A DNA stretch of 64,000 nt from Carposina sasakii (lineage: Eukaryota > Arthropoda > Insecta > Lepidoptera > Carposinidae). Positions 20,010 to 30,704 of the stretch are shown piece after piece. Position 1 is the stretch's first letter; every line of letters begins with the position of its first letter. The stretch covers positions 8,005,501 through 8,069,500 of the forward strand of contig CP053159.1 of assembly GCA_014607495.2 (NCBI GenBank). The letters are read 5' to 3'. Below the pieces are notes generated by a model, which was not told the DNA's origin, searched no databases, and saw only the letters and a list, made by a program, of their open reading frames with translations. Position numbers and translations under genes: made by a program.

Positions 20010-22135
20010 AAATATATGAACATGGGGCCCCAATATAGACAGAGTGGAGTCGAACAGGTTGTTGTCACGAGTGGAGGGAAGAAGATCGACCATGCCGCTA
20101 AGCTCTGCTTAGTTTAAATTTAACGGAAACACTAGCCACTTTTACTATTCTTCACCCAGCTTCCCGCCAGTGGAAACGCACAATGTTGTACTTTCAACTA
20201 CAATCGCTACAATATACGAAGTTTATTTCATCACCAATACTGTTTGCCTATTCCTGCCCTGCAGAGTTACCACCAATCAACTACTAAACATATCAGACAT
20301 AAATTTATTTAAAGTAGGTACCCTTATTTATTATATTACTCCTAATTTGTTGTAACCTAAGTGTAATCTTGCTACAAGGAATTTTTACTTCTTCATAATC
20401 TTATTACAGACTGATTAATCAGTCCTGATGAATCGGACTGATTAATTAATCGTCGAAATCCCTGCAATACATTAAAAAAAAATGCTCCAAAGCTTGCACG
20501 CATTTTTCAAACTGAGTGTACTGTACTGAAAAAAATCCTTTTAGCAGGATCACTTACACGGCTTTTAATGACTAACTCACTGACTATAACTTATGTATTG
20601 TAATTCTTTAGTTATAAAATAAGATAAACCATATTCAGAAAATCATAAATATAAGCAATTCACTGGTACTCAAGTTGTCTAAAATACTACCGCTGGCCAA
20701 GTTGACCACATTGGGCGTGCGTGATGCTGAAGCGGATAAATAAGGTTCACGCCGCGTGTGCATCAGGTGTGGTATGTCCAGCATGAATCATGATCTGCCA
20801 TTTCCTACACCTCGCCCATCGGTGGGTCAGCGTTTTGGGCATCAATGGTAAAAAAATCTTAACCTCTATTAGGTACTCACTTTTAGTAGATTTTTTAAAT
20901 ATCTCAATGAGGCTAATTTGCTTATGCACCAATGCTCGTAAGGATTTTGAAATATCATATGAGACTCTGATAGGTATCTTGGAGCTGGTTCAGATTACAT
21001 TTATGTAATTATCAAAAATGTACAAGCTCTCTTAAAATAATATTTGTCAGCCAGGGTTCGAAGTGATAATTACCTTTGATAATTATAAAAATCGAACACT
21101 AAATAATCCAAGTTATTTATGTGTATCCGAACGTAATTTGCTTATCTAAACATGCTAGACATCAAACAAAACGTATGGTTGACGAGAAAAGTGCGAATTT
21201 TTTTTCTTTACGTATTTTTTTTACTTTAGTTTGACTCTATAAAAACAAACTCTGAATTAAATTGCATATTTGTCACAGTTATCCTTTGTTGTTTATTTAA
21301 TAATGCTAAAAAACTGAGACCCTCATTATAAATATATTATCATTTAGATAAAGAAAATTTCAAGAAGTTTAATGGGAAATCTTCTAGGATAATAAAATTA
21401 TCAGATAATTACCAAGAAAAATATTTATCTTGATAATTTTGAACCCTGTTGTCAGCAGATAATGTGAACCAGCTCTTATTAAATTTTTGAGATCAAGAAC
21501 TTTACCTTAACTCTTAAACATTAAATGACAATAAAAATGTGATGATAGGATGGGACCTAACTATAATACTTTTGAAATTTATAAAAAAAAACTATTACAG
21601 ACAGGTACTCTACCTCTATTAGACAAAAAAAGATATAATCTAAATGAACCTAAATAAACTAATAGCAAGATTTCTTCTCTGCTATATTTACAGTATTACG
21701 GTGGGTTTTCTTACATGAATATACTTAGTAAATATGAATTACAATAGAAAATACTCTATATATCATATACCCACATTTTTATCAAGTAATATTGTTGTTG
21801 GTTTGTAATTCTAATATACCTACACATAACAGCATTACATACATCTTTTTACTACTTAATTATCCATATAATTTCTGTTAGCTAATTTAATTATAAATTG
21901 TGCTACCTTATTTAGGTATGCTAAATAAAAAAATTGTTGAATAAGATACATTGGAAATTGTAATTGACCAATTACCTATAAAGCATAAAATAATAATAAT
22001 TTATTCACTTAGATTAATATTTTCAGTATCATTATTATGTATATTGAAATTGCTTAGCTGCCAAACCAAAACTATAACTTCTTTAAATTAAGCCATAAGC
22101 AAAAATACCTTATTTTGTACTGAACCAGAAAATGC
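20010..22135. other. AT-rich intergenic region, no gene seen
   Basis: I looked here for further KDM5-like exons (PLU-1, PHD2, PHD3) on the minus strand and saw none: no C-x2-C pairs or long open frames. No named repeat was recognised. Confidence 0.55.
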
Positions 22136-22141
22136 TTTATT
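22136..22141 (-). terminator. polyadenylation signal after the KDM5-like frame
   Basis: AATAAA on the minus strand begins only three nucleotides after the TAA stop (22147-22145). If used, the 3' untranslated region would be very short. Confidence 0.45.
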
Positions 22142-22144
22142 GTG

Positions 22145-24622
22145 TTAGTCATCATCCAATTCTATCACAATTGGTTCAACAGTTTCACAAGCTTTAGTGT
22201 ATTCATTCTTTAATTGGGTGAGCAAAGAACATTTTGGAATTTTCAGTTCATCAGATTCATCAACTAAGACTTTAAGTTTTTGTAGTCTCCCAATATCTGG
22301 GGCTGTTGGCAGTAAAATATTCTTACTTTCTGTCATCCATTTATCAAAACTGTTCACTCTAAAATCAATAGTCTGCAACATTATGTGTAACTCATCCATG
22401 TCATATCTGTAGTTCAATGTTTTCTTTTCTAAAGGACACTCACAAAATTCCATTGCATGTTGCAAACATGCCATATGTTTGCAGTCTGAGCAGGAAACAG
22501 ATGACAAGAAACATGTAGTCTTACAAACTTCACAAAGTCTCTCATCATCACCAAGCAATTCAAATGCGGTTCTTCGAACACTTTTCAAACCTTTAATTGA
22601 TAGCAAAGATCTTAATCTACCTTCTTCTTTTGTTGCATTAACTAGCTCTTTTTGGGTTTCAAGTGCTGTTTCCAAACTTAGCCGATCACCTTCTAGAGCC
22701 ATTTTGCAAATAAGTTCATCATGGGAAAATACACAAAATCTTTTTAAATTCTTGTAGTGTGCAATGCATGCTCTGCCTATTTTAAGCCAATCTGGTGGAG
22801 CAAAGTTTACTGCTTCTGCAAAATTGTATCCTTGATTAAAACCAGCATGATAAGCTCTAGGAAAAGTTACCACAAACTCTCCAGCTTGTTGGTCAGTTCT
22901 ATATATTGGGACACCAGCTGCCATTAATATATTTGGATTCATGATTGTCACTAATTGATGAAGTAGATCTGGTTGAGATTTGAACAATTCAGGAGCAGCA
23001 GCTTTCATAGAATCTTCCAATAATTCAGCACCACTTCCAGGTACACCATACCAAGTTTTGGCTTCTCCCCAATGCAAGTAATTAATAGAATAACTCCAAT
23101 GATCTTCATTGTGCCAGCAGAATGCAGAAAAGCACATACCAACATACATCCATGGTACAGTCATCCCAGAAATATCAGCATTAATGAACTTCAGTACAGA
23201 CCCTTCTAGCACAGGCAAATTATTCAGATTCCATCCTGAATCTACATATTCTTGATCTCCTGGGTATAGATTCAAAGATGATTTAGTTGGGAATCCTGAG
23301 CCATGATCCATTGAATGCAAATCTGCACCATATTCTACTGTAACATCTTCCTCAACTGAGGATATTATTCTCCAAAATTCTTTTTCAACTGCAGCTACTG
23401 GCACTAAATGTCCAGCCATATTAAAATAATCAGACTTGAATTTATCTGCCATTTCTCCAAATTGTTGAAGGGTATATTCTCTTTCAGCCTGGGCAAATCC
23501 AAAAGCTTCGGCAGGTTTATGGACCTCTTCGGAAATGCAACAAGGGCACCTCCAATCACCATCAGGTACTGTATTTAAAGGTGGTTTTAGGCAAAAAGTG
23601 TGGTAAGTATCCGAACATCCATTACAAATTAAAAGTAAATCATCCCTATGGTCTTTTTGGCATATTGCACATGAATATATAGCTAATGGATCTAAATCAT
23701 ACCTAGGTCTTTTTCTAGATTTGGTTATATCAAATTCTTCATCATTTAGCCCAGGCATTTTAGGTCCAGCCCCATAACAAGCTAATCTCCTAAGCTCTCT
23801 ATTACGCTTCATTTCTTCTAAAGCTGTTTTGCTTTTGACATCTGTTATGTTTGTGGTACTTTCAGGCTTGACAATTTCTGGATTAACTTTTATGTCAGAG
23901 CCAGTTTTCGTTTTCTTTATGCTAATTTTAGGTTTATCTTCATTGAATTCATATTCATCTTTTACTTTTGTAATAGTTTCAATTGGTACTTCTGTGAACA
24001 TAGCTGTATTACTACTAGTTTCATTTTTACACTCTGTCTTTGTATCAGTTTTTTTTACTGTCTTAAGAATATCAGCTTTACTCTTCTCAAAAATATCATA
24101 GGGATGAAGAATTTTCTCATAGTTTTGTCTTAAAAAATTCATGGATGTTGCAGTTTGACTATATCCCATTGCATTTGCTATTTTTCGCCATTTTTTAGGA
24201 GAATCGCAATTTTCGAATCCACCTTCTTCATCAACCCAAAATTTCAAGCAATACAAGTCTAGTGTTTTATTTTCATACATAGGCATTTTTAAAGGTGAAC
24301 CTTGTAGATCCCAGAATTTTAATATTTTTTCAAGAAACAAAAGTTTTAAACGTGTAATGGCTTCCAGTTCATTTACTTTTTGTATTCGTGGTACAAATTT
24401 TAATTTATCGATATCTAAGGAAAATGGGGGCTGCCATCGCGACGGGGGCTTAATTTTACAAATCCCAGTTTTCTCTGCAACTGGACGAATTTTAGCGATG
24501 TATTCTAGAGGGTCATTAAATTCTTCAAGCGTAGGTTCAAATACGGGAGCCTCCGGCGGCGGCGTAAAAGTAAACTCAGCACTTTTGTGCATTGCATTTT
24601 TCTGTATATTCTTGGTATTCAT
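22145..24622 (-). CDS. intronless KDM5/Lid-like histone H3K4 demethylase paralogue, C-terminally short
   Basis: One exon encodes 825 residues. The ATG at 24622 is the first after an in-frame TAG at 24655-24653, so the N terminus is complete. Domains in order (approximate residues): JmjN 22-65 (TPPPEAPVFEPTLEEF, DPLEYIAKIRP), ARID 88-182 (LKFWDLQG, GGFENC, NYEKILHPYD), PHD1 315-363 (CAIC, CNGC, H-x2-C, CPCC), JmjC 450-615 and C5HC2 zinc finger 697-735. The iron ligands H504, E506 (FCWHNEDHW) and H592 (AYHAGFNQG) are present, as are N514 and K522 (AKTWYGV) for 2-oxoglutarate, so the enzyme should be active. The KDM5 family removes methyl groups from H3K4me3/2 in chromatin. Animal KDM5 is usually 1500-1800 residues with PLU-1, PHD2 and PHD3; here the protein ends in EPIVIELDDD just inside PLU-1. 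Lack of introns suggests a retrocopy; no A tail or target duplication was found. Confidence 0.93.
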   Translation of the reverse strand: MNTKNIQKNAMHKSAEFTFTPPPEAPVFEPTLEEFNDPLEYIAKIRPVAEKTGICKIKPPSRWQPPFSLDIDKLKFVPRIQKVNELEAITRLKLLFLEKILKFWDLQGSPLKMPMYENKTLDLYCLKFWVDEEGGFENCDSPKKWRKIANAMGYSQTATSMNFLRQNYEKILHPYDIFEKSKADILKTVKKTDTKTECKNETSSNTAMFTEVPIETITKVKDEYEFNEDKPKISIKKTKTGSDIKVNPEIVKPESTTNITDVKSKTALEEMKRNRELRRLACYGAGPKMPGLNDEEFDITKSRKRPRYDLDPLAIYSCAICQKDHRDDLLLICNGCSDTYHTFCLKPPLNTVPDGDWRCPCCISEEVHKPAEAFGFAQAEREYTLQQFGEMADKFKSDYFNMAGHLVPVAAVEKEFWRIISSVEEDVTVEYGADLHSMDHGSGFPTKSSLNLYPGDQEYVDSGWNLNNLPVLEGSVLKFINADISGMTVPWMYVGMCFSAFCWHNEDHWSYSINYLHWGEAKTWYGVPGSGAELLEDSMKAAAPELFKSQPDLLHQLVTIMNPNILMAAGVPIYRTDQQAGEFVVTFPRAYHAGFNQGYNFAEAVNFAPPDWLKIGRACIAHYKNLKRFCVFSHDELICKMALEGDRLSLETALETQKELVNATKEEGRLRSLLSIKGLKSVRRTAFELLGDDERLCEVCKTTCFLSSVSCSDCKHMACLQHAMEFCECPLEKKTLNYRYDMDELHIMLQTIDFRVNSFDKWMTESKNILLPTAPDIGRLQKLKVLVDESDELKIPKCSLLTQLKNEYTKACETVEPIVIELDDD

Positions 24623-24655
24623 GATTAAAACACTCAAATTGTTACTATACGCCTA

Positions 24656-25600
24656 AATCAATATTTAACTTTAGTTTTTGCTGCTCATAAAAGTCTACGT
24701 GACTTCTCGTCACATGTAAATGGCTCCTTATTTCTCAAAATGATCACAGTTTTCATGTCCGGTCATTGTTAGGACACAGCAGTTTTTATTTAACAAACTA
24801 ATTGTCGTTGCACACAACGCTTCCCACAGTACACATTTCACTTCACAAATGATAATTTTATGCTTTGAACACAAAATATTGTATGTAATCACCACACCAC
24901 AGGCAAACCCACGGCAAACCAGCACGCATCGAATTTAAAAAAGTAAAATATAATATAAGTTCGTGGGCTTCATGTGTGCTCGTATGCTTGTTCCTTGCCT
25001 TGCTCTTGCTTGGTTGGTCGATTCGAGTTGAAAGAGAGAGAAGAAGAGAAAATTCATCCAATCATGATCCAATCCCATTCAAATAATATCAACCCAAAAA
25101 GAAAAACAGGATAGAGATGTGCTCCTATATCTAAATTATAAAAAAAAAGAATGTTGTCTCCTTCCGTTATAAGATGTAATTTCTATCTCTGCACTATTTT
25201 GACAGGCAAATATCGAAATTTGATCATACGCAAATGCATCCAGTATTTCCATTTAAGCGACTGTATCCTTAATAATGGGAGGTTTGTTAATTGATATTTT
25301 TTTTATCTTAAGGTTTCAATTTTTACAACTTATTTACTTGATGATTACGTATGATTTTGCATTGATCAAGTATTTTATATAAAAATATCTAATAGGATCC
25401 AAGATTTTTAAATGATACTTGATGATCCATCGTGAATGAATGGTTTTACTATATAAGAATATTATTACAAATGTGATGTGTGTAAATGTTACGTAAACTT
25501 ACTCACCATTTGAAAAAAAAAGATTGTAAAGAATTGAAATTATAACGCTCAAAATATGGCAATTTAACATAATTTTATACACGAAAAGTCAAGCCTTAAT
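24656..25600. other. upstream region of the KDM5-like gene
   Basis: No gene or named repeat seen. It would hold the promoter of the minus-strand KDM5-like gene. I do not see a clear TATA or initiator element. Confidence 0.4.
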
Positions 25601-25611
25601 TAATTCTAGTG

Positions 25612-25790
25612 TAGGTATAGCTATCGGGATGAAAAAATAACGTTGCCAAAAACGTAATTTAAAAGAGATGGTAAAATTCGTCATCCGAGTTAAGTGACCC
25701 GATAGCTCAGTTGGTAGAGCGATGCACAGAATGCGAGTGGTCATGAGTTTAAATCTCGCTCTGGTGAAAAGTATTTTCATTTTCTTATTA
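25612..25790 (+). repeat. tRNA-derived SINE with leader, copy 3
   Basis: Leader GCTATCGGGATGAAAAAATA, AACGTTGCCAA, GAGATGGTAAAATTCGTCAT, then the tRNA-like part CCCGATAGCTCAGTTGGTAG (A box) and GAGTTTAAATCTCG (decayed B box). The leader matches the reversed copy at 7720-7790. The B box is too decayed for a functional tRNA. Confidence 0.72.
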
Positions 25791-26224
25791 ATATTTTTAA
25801 TTAATTATATAATATCCTTAATTAATTATAAACTAAAATAGTTATTTCGTTTAGATAAGTATAGAGGTGCCAAAAAATATGAGCGACTTCGCAGCCTGCA
25901 CTGAACCAGCGAGATGCGTTTTGGGCTAGTGCCTTTATTAACATGTTTTTTATTTAAAGTATTTTTGGGGGATTTCACATCCGTTTTTGAGTTTTCTGTC
26001 GATATTGGATGTACATTAACAGTTCATAGTGATAGTCACTCATTGATTGAAACTTAATCAAATGATTGTGGTTTGGCTGCGAAATTTGGCAACACACGCA
26101 TACATACCACTTCCATTTCTTAACTTTCAATGAGTTATCATCACTAAACAAGACAAATGTCAAAATTTTGAACACAGAATTTAAAAAAAAATTAAACATA
26201 GATAGGTACATACTTAGAAGAAAA

Positions 26225-26315
26225 TCAGGCTTCTTTCCCGGAAGGTTAGGCAGAGATCACGGATCTCCACTTGCTACGAACCTGACACACCTCTTTCGCT
26301 TCATCTACTCTCATT
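26225..26315. repeat. short dispersed repeat GGCTTCTTTCCCGGAAGG
   Basis: GGCAGAGATCACGGATCTCC and CGAACCTGACACACCTCTTT are words I associate with dispersed lepidopteran repeats. No second copy in the window, so this rests on memory. Confidence 0.3.
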
Positions 26316-26359
26316 TTTATTATTGGTTTTATTATTTATAATTACTATTAAAAGTAAAA

Positions 26360-26890
26360 AAAAATAGTACAAATTACCTGGATAGATGGCGTTAGCGAAT
26401 TTCCTACCGGAAATTTTGTTTTACCTGAGACATTAAAAGTTCTTAGGAACTACATGCGGTATGTGTGTCAATGGTCAGTACGTCCGTCCGACTAAATCGG
26501 GCCGCTAGGAATGTTTCAAAGAATGATATAGTAGGTAGGTACCTAAGCATTGCTCGGTTCTCCGTTAATGTAAAAGACCAGTAGGCTGATAAGTAACTTG
26601 CAGAAGCAGAGCAATCGCAATGTGACAGACAAAATTTTATTATGAGTGCAGTACATACCATTTACGGATTATAGAACGTAATCGCCCCAGGACTGATTTA
26701 TGAGTAGAGTACGGTCAATGTCGACTTCAATTTAATCGATGGATACGATAGCGCGCCTTGCACAGTTTAGCTAGTTCACGGAACTATACAATATTCACGG
26801 AGGTGAAGGAGGGGGGAGCTAGGTAGATGTAACGCCATTTATTTTTGATAGTTATTTTAACTTGTCAGAAAATTCATTGTCAAAGGTCCT
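26360..26890. mobile_element. diverged relative of the AATGAGGGATTTTC MITE
   Basis: AATAGTACAAATTACCTGGA then TAGATGGCG at the left, and ACGCCATTTATTTTTGATAG then TTATTTTAACTTGTCAGAAAAT at the right, parallel 16165-16310. The span between them is longer and unrelated. Confidence 0.5.
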
Positions 26891-27057
26891 AACAGATCCA
26901 AATCTCCACATATTTTTCAAGTCAAGTGACTTGGCAAATTGTTATCTTCAGTTGGTAACATTATTTCAATTTTAGGTTATGTATAAGTGATGACTGATGA
27001 AGTATAATTTAATTGTTTCACACAAATATTAAATTTAAATTGTAGGATCTTGGAAAA

Positions 27058-29002
27058 ATGTTAAATGGAATATCTAGAGGAGTCTGTATTATCAATATAC
27101 AATGTCATCAAATCAGATTAGCTCATCGAGTAAGAGGTAAAGCTCCGGTTTTCTGTAGGACTATAAAGGAGCGTTTAGATGAGTTGAATTATAAAGATGA
27201 ATTATATACAACAAGGATTGATATTGGTTTGCCTCGAACGAAGTAAGTACATATACATGCCTGAGTACTATTAATTAGAGTTCTTATAAGCCTTAATAAA
27301 ATTTTCAGTATCACAACCTATCATATCCTAGCTACTTAGCATGTCTCCAGCTATATAATCTTCATTTAATATGACCTTGGCAGGTACCTATTATCTATGT
27401 CCTAAATATGCTGTCTAAAGTCCCCTTATTCTGTTCTATAAAAAGTAGATGTACATAGTTTAATTTGTTTATTATTATATTATATATTTCCATTTATATT
27501 ATGTTTATTATAGACATACAATTGACCAGAGATATGACCGTTTGGACCATTTGAAGAGGTTGAAGAATGATAAAAATTTGGAACAGTTAGCCCGTAACCA
27601 GCAATTAGAAATCAATTTGCAAGAAGTGAGAGAGGAGTGGCTGCAGACAACAGGACCAATTCATAAAAAACAAATTGCTGAACACTATGGAGTGTTTGAA
27701 CACTTATATGGGGAAGGGTACTTTATACCATACAAAAATATAGATATTTTGTATGATTTGAAAAATGATTCATATTTACCAGTATATACTGGCAATGTTA
27801 TTAAACCAGCTGAAGCAATTTCAACACCTTCTGTAAATTATCAGGCTAAAGATGATACTTTATGGACATTGGCCTTAACAAATTTAGATGGTCATTTAAC
27901 TGAAAATGATAAGGAATATGTTCATTGGCTTGTTGCTAATATACCTGGCAATAATGTAGAGAAAGGGGAGACAATAGTTGAATATTTACGTCCCTTTCCA
28001 CTGAAAGGTACAGGCTATCATAGATATATTTTTGTTCTCTATAAACAAGATGGCAAAGTGAATTATGATGTTCCAAAAGGTAAGCAGTAAAGGCTTTCTC
28101 TCATTCTCACTCATAATATAAAACTAATGTGTAAATCATTGAGTAAGTAAAATGTCATACCATGCCTGTCCTTATTTTAATATTTTAAATCTGTAAGCTT
28201 TAGATAATCAATACAAAAAGGATATTTTATTTGGTTAAGTTGCAGGGGTTTATTAATATTTGATGTCTGTAATAAAAACAAATCTTTTCAGTTTCTACAT
28301 CATCCAATCTTGAAGGTAGAACTTTCTTGACAAGGGATTGGTACCAAAAATATCAGGATACTATTACTCCTGCAGGCCTTGCCTTTTTCCAATGTGATTG
28401 GGATATTAGTGTGCAGGAATTCTTTCATAAAACTCTACAAACAAAAGAACCAAGTAAGTAAAAAAATAAGTTTACTTACCCATTTAGGTACAGTGGTGTA
28501 AGCACAAAACTTTTTACGTGGCGTAACGCTAGCAAAATCTATTTGACAGTTTGATGATATCGTTACGGACTATTGAGATGTTCGTGCTTACCCCTCTGTA
28601 CTGTACTTTAGGAATTTTAGTTTACTGCAATTAGTTCATGCATATGTGCACACTTTAGACAATCTTCATTCTTCAACAAAGCCTACCTTTATTTTGATAA
28701 CTAAGAGGTATTGTTTCTTTCCAGTTTATGAATATGATTTTAAACCTGCCTACATAAGACCTCAAGAATGGTTCCCAAGAAGGAAGGCTTTCAATTTATA
28801 TATGGATAAGTACCGTGACCCCAAACAAATAAATAAGGAATTTTTGGTGCGTAAGCTCAAGAATGAAGATCCATTCAAATCTCCACCACCACCTTTGAAA
28901 TTTCCCAATGCTCATCAATTTCCAAGGTCTATGCCTTCCTGGTTGAAACTACATGAGAAGAAAATCAGGTTGAATTGGGGAAGAGTAAATGAAGTAAATT
29001 AA
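27058..29002 (+). CDS. mRpL38: mitochondrial large-subunit ribosomal protein L38 (mL38)
   Basis: Four exons: 27058-27242, 27514-28079, 28292-28453 and 28725-29002. They join in frame to 396 residues; the vertebrate protein is about 380. The N-terminal 20-30 residues (GISRGVCIINIQCHQIRLAHR) are basic and hydrophobic with no acidic residue, as for a mitochondrial targeting signal. A helical linker follows, then a PEBP-type domain at about 155-320 with TLALTNLDGHL, YVHWLVANIPG and YLRPFPLKGTGYHRYIFVLY, the last being the PEBP G-x-H-R-Y signature. The C terminus (YRDPKQINKEFLVRKLKNEDPF) is the mL38-specific extension. The protein is a structural component of the mitochondrial 39S subunit at the central protuberance; the PEBP fold is not known to act as an enzyme there. 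An AG at 27043-27044 could end a 5' leader intron. No breaks seen. Confidence 0.95.
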
Positions 29003-29028
29003 ACTTATATATGTATAGAGTAGAGAAA

Positions 29029-29034
29029 AATAAA
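29029..29034 (+). terminator. polyadenylation signal of mRpL38
   Basis: AATAAA 27 nt after the TAA stop at 29000-29002. Confidence 0.65.
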
Positions 29035-29429
29035 ATAAGTACTTACTATGTGTATTTTTGTTTTAAAATTTTAATTGCATAAAAAAATAAGGACATTATA
29101 ATAATAAACCACATCCCTATTTATAGTGTGCATACACATTATTCAGTACTTTGAACACTAGAATTACCGTTACATACTAGGTTATTTTATAGTACACAAT
29201 TACATTATGGACCAAGTATATGAATATGGCATTAGATTTTTCTTGGCTTGATACATGTTTTGCTTCTTTTTGACTAGGTGAAATTATTTGATGTAAAACA
29301 AGGAGGAAGAAACATTTGGTAATTGGTTACATTAGACACTGCTATGAGATACCATTTTACCAAGCACCATTTAATATGATTATTATAACACCTTAGTAAT
29401 AAATATTGGTATTCTCCATCATATTTTAA

Positions 29430-29737
29430 CTAGTGGACGGCCGCGACTCCATCCGCGTGGACTGCAGAAAAAACAAAATGTCGAAATTATCAGAGATTAA
29501 AGCATTTTCCCGGGATAAAAATTTGCCTATATGTTAAGTGGGACCTGTCACAATATATATTCCTGAAAACTGCATCGAAATCGGTTCAGCTGTTTCTGAG
29601 ATTAGCGTGCACAGACGCACAAACAGACAAACGGACAAAAATTCAAAAAAATCATTATTTTGGGTATGTACTATTGCATTGATAAAGGTCTCTTATAATA
29701 TTTTTTCTCGTATATCTTATTAGATAGATTAGCGTGC
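29430..29737 (+). repeat. dispersed GTGGACGCCCGCGAC repeat, copy 2
   Basis: CTAGTGGACGGCCGCGACT, GGACTGCAGAAAAAACAAAA, GTTAAGTGGGACCTGTCAC, GAGATTAGCGTGCACAGACG. It is almost complete and is followed at once by a second copy in the opposite direction. Confidence 0.87.
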
Positions 29738-29869
29738 ACAACAAATCGATGTTTGTGCACGCTAATCTCAGAAACGGCTGAACCGATTTTGATGCAGTTT
29801 TCAGGAAAATGTGACACCCACTTAACATATAGGCTAGTAGTCGACGCGGACGGAGTTGCGGGCGTCCAC
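29738..29869 (-). repeat. dispersed GTGGACGCCCGCGAC repeat, copy 3
   Basis: Reversed partial copy with an internal deletion: TTGTGCACGCTAATCTCAG, CGATTTTGATGCAG, GGAGTTGCGGGCGTCCAC. It faces copy 2 tail to tail, so the transcribed pair could fold into a duplex of over 100 bp. Confidence 0.85.
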
Positions 29870-29871
29870 TA

Positions 29872-30191
29872 CAGTAATACCGCACTTTACGCGACCCTGT
29901 TATGCGCGGTTTCACTATAACGCGAAATATAAAATTCACATTTAAATGCTTCGCATAATGCGAAAGAATGTGTATAAATATAATTTAGTCATTAACTCCC
30001 CTTTGGTCGCGGGAATCCTCGCGTCCTCTGAACATTCTGATTGAAGAACTGGGGATTCTCCGTACTACGACTTTGTTCTATGGCAAAGATTAAATTTTGA
30101 ATATGTTTAATCATAAACCTCGATATACGCGAATTTCAGTTAACGCGATTTTTTCCCGAACGTATCCCTCGCGTAAAGCGGGGTATTACTG
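29872..30191. mobile_element. non-autonomous pogo/Tigger-like element with TA duplication
   Basis: It starts CAGTAATACCGCACTTTACG and ends CGTAAAGCGGGGTATTACTG, about 23 bp of inverted repeat. TA flanks both sides (29870-29871 and 30192-30193). CAGT-type ends with a TA duplication are typical of pogo/Tigger elements in the Tc1-mariner group. No transposase frame remains in its 320 bp. The insertion target is the edge of the preceding dispersed repeat. Confidence 0.9.
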
Positions 30192-30605
30192 TATTTTTAA
30201 TATATACTGCTCACTGGAGGTGAAATGATGAGAATCACATTCACTGGTTAAATTTTCTGAGCTACTCTTCTGAGCTGTATTTAAAATTAAGACTGAATAA
30301 AATAAATGCTGAGAGGATAACAAAAGTACAATAATAAAAAATTACATATAAGTACATACAAATTATTACAATATTTGTGACCATACCATAAGAGAGATCA
30401 AATAAATAACTAGCACAATACCACTAATTTTATATATGTAGATGAAATTTTGTGAGAATGAATGCTTCTTATTTTATGAAACAGATTTTATAAAAGAAAA
30501 ATATGATCTCTCTTCTTAAGCTTACAATAGAATTCCAATGAAAGTCAGCCTGAGCTGTTTGACCAAAATCATTCACATTACACCATTTATAATTATAATT
30601 TAATT

Positions 30606-30611
30606 TTTATT
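30606..30611 (-). terminator. polyadenylation signal of the HIP/ST13 gene
   Basis: AATAAA on the minus strand, about 94 nt beyond the TAA stop (30707-30705). Confidence 0.5.
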
Positions 30612-30704
30612 TGATCAAAATATAATTATATGCATATTATAATATTATGGTATGATTATATTATAATAAGTAATTAGATAAGATTGAAGGGAATATAAAA
30701 TTAA

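Noticed and set aside
24623..24637. KDM5-like start at 24637
   Set aside because: The codon there is TTG; the first ATG after the upstream in-frame stop is at 24622.
25690..25765. Functional tRNA gene
   Set aside because: The A-box half looks tRNA-like, but the T arm is decayed and the unit recurs with a leader as a SINE.
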